Assembly (NCBI GenBank): GCA_046328995.1
Contig: JAXLVN010000001.1
Span: forward strand, 1,426,001 to 1,490,000
DNA: 64,000 nucleotides
Source: JADJXV01 sp046328995
Lineage (GTDB): Bacteria > Bacteroidota > Ignavibacteria > Kapaibacteriales > UBA961
Direction: 5' to 3'
Shown here: positions 59,080 through 64,000 of the stretch, piece after piece
How positions within the stretch are numbered: the stretch's first letter is position 1
Layout: each line of letters opens with the position of its first letter
Notes under the pieces: model-generated
What the model was told of the DNA's origin: nothing
The model's database searches: none
Seen by the model: the letters and a program-made list of their open reading frames with translations, nothing else
Translations under genes and position numbers: made by a program

Positions 59080-62000
59080 ATGAATTTCCGCATCCTCTTT
59101 TGTGCCCTTGTGCTCATTGCTATCGCAAGCTGCGGCGGCGATACGGTACGCATCGCTTCCCGAAATTTCACCGATGAAATCGAACGTGAGCAAAATCTCT
59201 CCTTCACGTTCGATCATACGCTGATGCCGGACTCTCTCATCACATCTGACTGGGATACAACGGCTTATATTCGATTCACACCACAGGTGCGGGGGAAATT
59301 CAAATGGATCTCCCCGACCGAACTCGTCTTCTCGCCAAGTAAAGGATTTCAGCCGAGTACTGACTACAAGGCAGAATTACAATCTTCTCTGCTGCTTCAT
59401 GCCGATAAAAAACTCCGAATCACCGACGAAAAAACTATCGCCTTCCACACTCCCTATCTCAAGCTCATCGACGCCGCTCCGTTCTGGGTCAAATCTACGA
59501 AACACCCCGGTCAGGTCGCGCTCCAATTACGGCTTAATTTTACGGAAAACATTAATTCTCAAGAACTTGCCAATCTTCTCCATGTACAGTTCGATGGCAG
59601 CGGGAAAGACGCTCCCTTTGAATTACCTGCCGCCACCGTTGGCTCTACCATGCTTGTTATCGTCGAAAATATTCCGCAGGGCACCGGACGGCTTCCCGTC
59701 AAAGTGGTGGTGAATAAAGGACTTCGCTGCGTGGAGAGTGATTATGTGACTATCACTCCCTCCGAACTCACCTTCGACGCACCCGCTCGTGACAAGATTC
59801 AGATTATTCAGGTGACGACCGGCTTCGAAGATGAAAAGCAGGCAATTCAACTATTTACTACCCAAAGCATTGAAAATCAAGACGTTCAGTCACTTGTGAC
59901 TGTCAATCCTTCCGTAAAGTTCACCGCCGAAACTATCGAATACGGCATGCTGCTCAAAGGTGAGTTTCAGATTGGAACTACGTATGAAGTAACGGTTTCC
60001 GGGAAATTAAAAGGTATTGTCGGCGGTGAAATGGAGCAGGCATATACACAGTATGTACAATTCGGCGAACTCAAGCCTGTAATTAATTTCACAAGCTCTA
60101 AAGCCACCTACCTCACAAGCAAAGGTGATAAAAATGTTGGGCTCAAAATCGCCAATATCCCCAAAGTACGGGTGAAAATCACGAAAATCTACGAAAATAA
60201 CATCCTCAATTTCCTGCGGGACGGCGGCGGCGGCGGCGGCGATTATGAGTCGGAGGAGTATCCGTCGGAAGAGTATAATAATTACGGCTGGCTCGATACC
60301 GAACACTACGGCGACGTGGTCGTCGATAAGCTCATTGATACCAAGTCATTACCCAAGCAGAACGGACAGAGTCTGCTGAATCTGAGCTTCGAGGATAAGA
60401 CAATGTTCAAAGGAATATACCTCGTCAAAGTCTCCTCCGAAGCCGAAGAGTATCTCAATGCTGCAAAAGTAGTTGCGATATCCGACATAGGACTCATCGC
60501 TAAAGCAACCGATGACGAAATCGTTGTTTTTGCTAATTCCATTCTCACCGCTACTCCCCTTTCCGGCGTGTCTGTCCAACTCGTGAGCACTAATAATCAA
60601 TTCGTCTATAAAGCCACAACAGGGTCGGACGGCGTGGCACGCTTCCCGAATATCAAGCAAAAAGCGCCCGGATTTCGTATCGAATTACTCACCGCTCAGA
60701 TGGATAAGGACTACACCTATCTCCATCTAAACCGTTCAAAAGTCGAGACATCGCGTTTTGATGTCGGCGGTCAGCGCGAGAATGCGACCGGCTATCAGGC
60801 ATTTCTCTACGGTGACCGGAATATCTACCGTCCGGGCGAGAACCTCATTCTCTCCGGTATTGTTCGTAATCAGGAATGGTCCCCGGTCGCCGGTATTCCC
60901 GTCAAACTCAAGCTCCTGATGCCGAACGGAAAGGACTATAAGAATGCGAAATACACGCTGAATGAGCAAGGCGCCTTCGAAACGTCGATTCCGCTTCCAT
61001 CATCAATTGTGACAGGGACTTACACTGCCGAGCTTTATTCAGCCAACGATATTTTACTCACGTCCAGCTATATCAGCGTCGAAGAATTCATGCCCGACCG
61101 CATCAGTGTGAGTGTCAATTCCGATAAAAATGATGTTAAATCCGGCGAGAATATTCAGATATCAGCCACGGCCATGAATTTATTCGGTCCTCCGGCTGCA
61201 GGACGGAATTATCATATGGATTTTTCGGTTGCTCGGAAGCAGTTTTTGGCGAAGAATTTTAAGAATTATATCTTTACCATCAAAACTAAAAATGAGATCC
61301 AATTCCAGAAAGAACTCCGTGAAGGCAAAACCGACAACGAAGGAAAATGCGCGCAAACCTTTGCTATTCCTGCCGAATACGAGAATACGGGCATCCTTCA
61401 GGGTAAAGTCTATACGACAGTCTTTGATGAGACAGGACGCCCCGTCAACCGCCTGAAAGCTTTTGACATCCTCACACAGAGTTCGTTTTTTGGAATCAAA
61501 ACCGTCGATAATTATGTCGGCCTCCGCAGCGCGATGAGTTTCCCGCTTGTCGCTGTCGATAAAAACGGAACCGCGCAGTCCGGCATTCAGGCGAGGGTGC
61601 AGATTGTAAAATACACCTGGCAGAATGTAATCGAAAAGGATAATAATTATTACCGGAATGTATCGCAAAAGCAGGAGCAAATTCTGAGTGAACGGGTGAT
61701 GACGCTCAGCGGAACCACGACGAATTTCAGCTTTACTCCAATGATGTCAGGCGAATACGAAATCCGCGTCATGAAGCCCGGCACCAATAGCTATGTCGCG
61801 CAAGGATTCTATGCGTATGGCTGGGGATACACGCAGAGTTCGTCGTTTGAAGTCAATAAAGAAGGTCAAATCGACATCGAAACCGATAAAGAATCCTACG
61901 ATATCGGCGAAAAAGCGACGATTCTTTTCAAGACTCCGTTCGCAGGGAAAATGCTGGTCACCGTCGAGCGCAATAAAGTACTCGAACAGTATTACCTCGA

Positions 62001-64000
62001 AACAGACAAGAAATCGGCGATGCTGACGCTCCCGATTAAAGAAGCATTCCTGCCGAATGTGTATATCTCGGCTACACTCTTCAAGCCGGTCGATGATGGT
62101 ACGATGCCGCTGACGGTGGCGACCGGATTCAGTCCGATCATCGTTCAAAAACCGTCAACCCGTATTCCTGTAACAATTTCCGTGGCTGAGAAGTCACGCT
62201 CGAATACGAAGCAGACGATTACCGTGCGCACGGGCGAACCGAATGTGCATCTGACAATTGCCGTTGTGGATGAAGGAATTCTCCAACTCAAGAACTTCAA
62301 AACGCCCGACCCGCACGGCTATTTCTATGCAAAACGAGCCCTTGAGGTGTCGTCGCACAACATTTATCCGTTCCTCTTCCCCGAGCTTTCCCGCAAGAAG
62401 TCGAGCGCTGCCGGTGATGGCTATGACTTATCGAAACGGGTCAATCCTTTTACGAGTAAGCGGGTTAATTTAATTGCCCTTTGGAGTGGAATTATCAAAG
62501 CAAGCGGCACGCAAGCCACCTACACCATCGATATCCCTCAGTTTTCCGGTGACTTACGCGTGATGGCCGTCTGCTACAAGAATAAATCGTTTGGTTCGGC
62601 CGAGAAACATATCAAAGTCGCCGACCCGATTGTAGTCTCATCGGCACTGCCCCGCTTTGCGAGTCCGGGCGACACGCTGACTATTCCCGTAACTCTCACC
62701 AATACAACAGCTAAAACTGCGACTGCCAGCGCAAAAATCTCAATCAATGGAGCGATGTATGTGTGGGGAAATTCTCAACAATCCGTGACTATTCCGGCGA
62801 ATTCCGAGGCAAATGTTACCTTCCGGGCAGTCGCCAAAGCTGAGGTTGGACTCGCCAAAGCTGAGATAAATGTGCAGGCGCTTGGTGAGACATTCACCGA
62901 AAAGACCGAACTCAGCATCCGTCCGACGGCAGGATTGCTCAAGACTGCAGGGTTTGGAACGGTGAATACCGGCCAATCGCAGGCAGTGAACATTATGGCA
63001 CCGTATATTCCGGCGACGATGTCTGCGCGGCTGATTGTGTCACGGTCGCCATTTGTGCAGTTTACGGGGAATTTATCCCAACTTGTTGATTATCCGTATG
63101 GTTGTGTCGAGCAGACGGTTTCGACTGCCTTCCCGCAGCTCTATTACTTCGACCTTGCGAAAGCGATTCAGGATCGAAACATGGTGAATTCGAATCCTGC
63201 CTATAATGTACAGCAGGCGATTGCCAAACTTGGTTCTATGCAGTTGTATAATGGCGGACTTAGCTATTGGTCAGGCGGTGAACGTGAGTCGTGGTGGGGC
63301 ACTGCCTACGCAGCGCATTTCATGATTGAAGCCAAAAAAGCCGGCTATGATGTGCCACAGGCGCCGCTTGAACGTATGCTCGCGTATCTTGGGCAGATGG
63401 TGAAGAATCGTAAAACCGAACTCTACACCTATTCCACTTCGATAAATGGCGCAGCAGTGACAAAGACCATCGCTCCGAAAGAAATCGCGTATTCGCTGTA
63501 TATCCTTGCACTTAGCGGCAAAGAAGACCTCTCGACGATGAATTATTACAAGTCTAATCTTGGGTTACTCGCCATCGACTCGCGCTACCTCCTCGCGTGC
63601 GCGTACCTATTATCCGGTGACGCCGCGAGCTATAAAGGTATTCAACCGAAGGCATTTAAAGATGAATATTCTGCGCAGCAATTAGACGGCAGCTTCTATT
63701 CGTATATCCGTGACGAAGGAATTACCCTCAATTCCCTGCTGGAAGTCGATCCGGATAATATCCAAATTCCTATTATGGCCAAGCACTTATCCGAACAAAT
63801 GAAAACCCGGCGCTACCTCTCGACGCAGGAAAATGCCTTTGCCCTCCTCGCCTTCGGTAAAATCGCCCGCCGTAGTGCATCGATGAATGCTACGGCAACT
63901 ATCTCCGTAAACGGTAAAATGGTAGGTTCGGCAGGCGAAAAAGACTTCACGACAACAAAAGATATCGCCGGCAAACAGGTGAAGGTGCAATCCTCGGGTG
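59080..64000 (+). CDS. Bacterial alpha-2-macroglobulin lipoprotein, 3' end outside the window
   Basis: The frame opens at ATG 59,080 and is uninterrupted for 1,640 codons to the window end. The N-terminus 'MNFRILFCALVLIAIASCGG' has a lipobox (AIASC), so it is a lipoprotein. Macroglobulin-like beta domains follow, including the bait-like/MG parts 'YRPGENLILSGIVRNQEWSP' and 'VAVVDEGILQ'-type 'LTIAVVDEGILQL'. The thioester motif is 'YPYGCVEQT' with Cys1342, followed by the alpha-toroid helical domain ('GLSYWSGGERESWWG'). Such proteins trap foreign proteases in the periplasm and often pair with penicillin-binding protein 1C, which may lie to the right. A (GGC)6-7 tract encoding Gly6-7 is near 60,217-60,240. 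Confidence 0.88.
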   Translation, partial: MNFRILFCALVLIAIASCGGDTVRIASRNFTDEIEREQNLSFTFDHTLMPDSLITSDWDTTAYIRFTPQVRGKFKWISPTELVFSPSKGFQPSTDYKAELQSSLLLHADKKLRITDEKTIAFHTPYLKLIDAAPFWVKSTKHPGQVALQLRLNFTENINSQELANLLHVQFDGSGKDAPFELPAATVGSTMLVIVENIPQGTGRLPVKVVVNKGLRCVESDYVTITPSELTFDAPARDKIQIIQVTTGFEDEKQAIQLFTTQSIENQDVQSLVTVNPSVKFTAETIEYGMLLKGEFQIGTTYEVTVSGKLKGIVGGEMEQAYTQYVQFGELKPVINFTSSKATYLTSKGDKNVGLKIANIPKVRVKITKIYENNILNFLRDGGGGGGDYESEEYPSEEYNNYGWLDTEHYGDVVVDKLIDTKSLPKQNGQSLLNLSFEDKTMFKGIYLVKVSSEAEEYLNAAKVVAISDIGLIAKATDDEIVVFANSILTATPLSGVSVQLVSTNNQFVYKATTGSDGVARFPNIKQKAPGFRIELLTAQMDKDYTYLHLNRSKVETSRFDVGGQRENATGYQAFLYGDRNIYRPGENLILSGIVRNQEWSPVAGIPVKLKLLMPNGKDYKNAKYTLNEQGAFETSIPLPSSIVTGTYTAELYSANDILLTSSYISVEEFMPDRISVSVNSDKNDVKSGENIQISATAMNLFGPPAAGRNYHMDFSVARKQFLAKNFKNYIFTIKTKNEIQFQKELREGKTDNEGKCAQTFAIPAEYENTGILQGKVYTTVFDETGRPVNRLKAFDILTQSSFFGIKTVDNYVGLRSAMSFPLVAVDKNGTAQSGIQARVQIVKYTWQNVIEKDNNYYRNVSQKQEQILSERVMTLSGTTTNFSFTPMMSGEYEIRVMKPGTNSYVAQGFYAYGWGYTQSSSFEVNKEGQIDIETDKESYDIGEKATILFKTPFAGKMLVTVERNKVLEQYYLETDKKSAMLTLPIKEAFLPNVYISATLFKPVDDGTMPLTVATGFSPIIVQKPSTRIPVTISVAEKSRSNTKQTITVRTGEPNVHLTIAVVDEGILQLKNFKTPDPHGYFYAKRALEVSSHNIYPFLFPELSRKKSSAAGDGYDLSKRVNPFTSKRVNLIALWSGIIKASGTQATYTIDIPQFSGDLRVMAVCYKNKSFGSAEKHIKVADPIVVSSALPRFASPGDTLTIPVTLTNTTAKTATASAKISINGAMYVWGNSQQSVTIPANSEANVTFRAVAKAEVGLAKAEINVQALGETFTEKTELSIRPTAGLLKTAGFGTVNTGQSQAVNIMAPYIPATMSARLIVSRSPFVQFTGNLSQLVDYPYGCVEQTVSTAFPQLYYFDLAKAIQDRNMVNSNPAYNVQQAIAKLGSMQLYNGGLSYWSGGERESWWGTAYAAHFMIEAKKAGYDVPQAPLERMLAYLGQMVKNRKTELYTYSTSINGAAVTKTIAPKEIAYSLYILALSGKEDLSTMNYYKSNLGLLAIDSRYLLACAYLLSGDAASYKGIQPKAFKDEYSAQQLDGSFYSYIRDEGITLNSLLEVDPDNIQIPIMAKHLSEQMKTRRYLSTQENAFALLAFGKIARRSASMNATATISVNGKMVGSAGEKDFTTTKDIAGKQVKVQSSG

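Noticed and set aside
59080..64000. Suspected frameshift in the alpha-2-macroglobulin gene
   Set aside because: Re-counting placed the start ATG at 59,080, in frame with the thioester motif; sampled lines across the gene showed no stop codon.

Overview
The window is the junction between a large prophage-like element (about 1-36,130) and an ordinary bacterial chromosome segment (about 36,200-64,000). The host looks like a member of the Bacteroidetes/Chlorobi/Ignavibacteria/Kapabacteria side of the FCB group. At least six predicted secreted proteins end in a type IX secretion (T9SS) type-A sorting domain with a PNP-type motif and a 'G.Y....' beta-rich end, and several carry Ig-like, choice-of-anchor and KRE9-like modules typical of those phyla. 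Kapabacteria is my best guess but is an inference.

Prophage late region (+ strand, 1-15,834): small virion or lysis genes, a long repeat-rich tail-fibre-like protein with Asp-box repeats, a holin-like membrane peptide, a DUF2829 (Tad2-type anti-Thoeris) protein, two CHAP-type cell wall hydrolases and a possible spanin. After a terminator come a DUF2958 protein and a 2,120-residue polyvalent protein (DdrB/ParB-like, N6-adenine methyltransferase, strawberry-notch/SNF2-like helicase and RecA-like ATPase) of the DarB-like antirestriction type. Head and packaging genes must lie left of the window.

Cargo (16.2-18.7 kb): two secreted proteins, one a T9SS cargo, placed between late and early regions as lysogenic-conversion genes would be.

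Early region (- strand, 18.8-32.5 kb): a dense set of small, overlapping genes: a WDGH-type protein, a replication-initiator-like protein whose gene contains a roughly 22-bp iteron-like array (probable origin), zinc-binding proteins, an ASCH-domain protein, a transglutaminase-like protein lacking its cysteine, ThyX, an excisionase-like protein, many tiny membrane proteins and a tRNA-like relic. Embedded in it on the + strand are three tandem, self-contained cassettes (30,535-31,616). Each encodes a 48-residue peptide with a conserved C-x8-C head and a hydrophobic tail, and has its own leader and terminator. I recognise no family for them.

Lysogeny end (32.5-36.1 kb): a CI-like repressor with repeated GTAC-type operators, an unrecognised cytosolic + membrane protein pair plus a third small gene (possible phage-defence cargo), and a tyrosine integrase closing the element at a strong terminator.

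Host part (36.2-64 kb): a T9SS protein, two glycosyltransferases (GT2 and GT9), acylphosphatase, three tandem paralogues of about 920 residues with Ig-like domains, a helical-repeat protein, a 2,165-residue T9SS protein with LamG-, cohesin- and dockerin-like parts, a small membrane protein and the 5' 4.9 kb of a bacterial alpha-2-macroglobulin lipoprotein gene that runs off the right edge.
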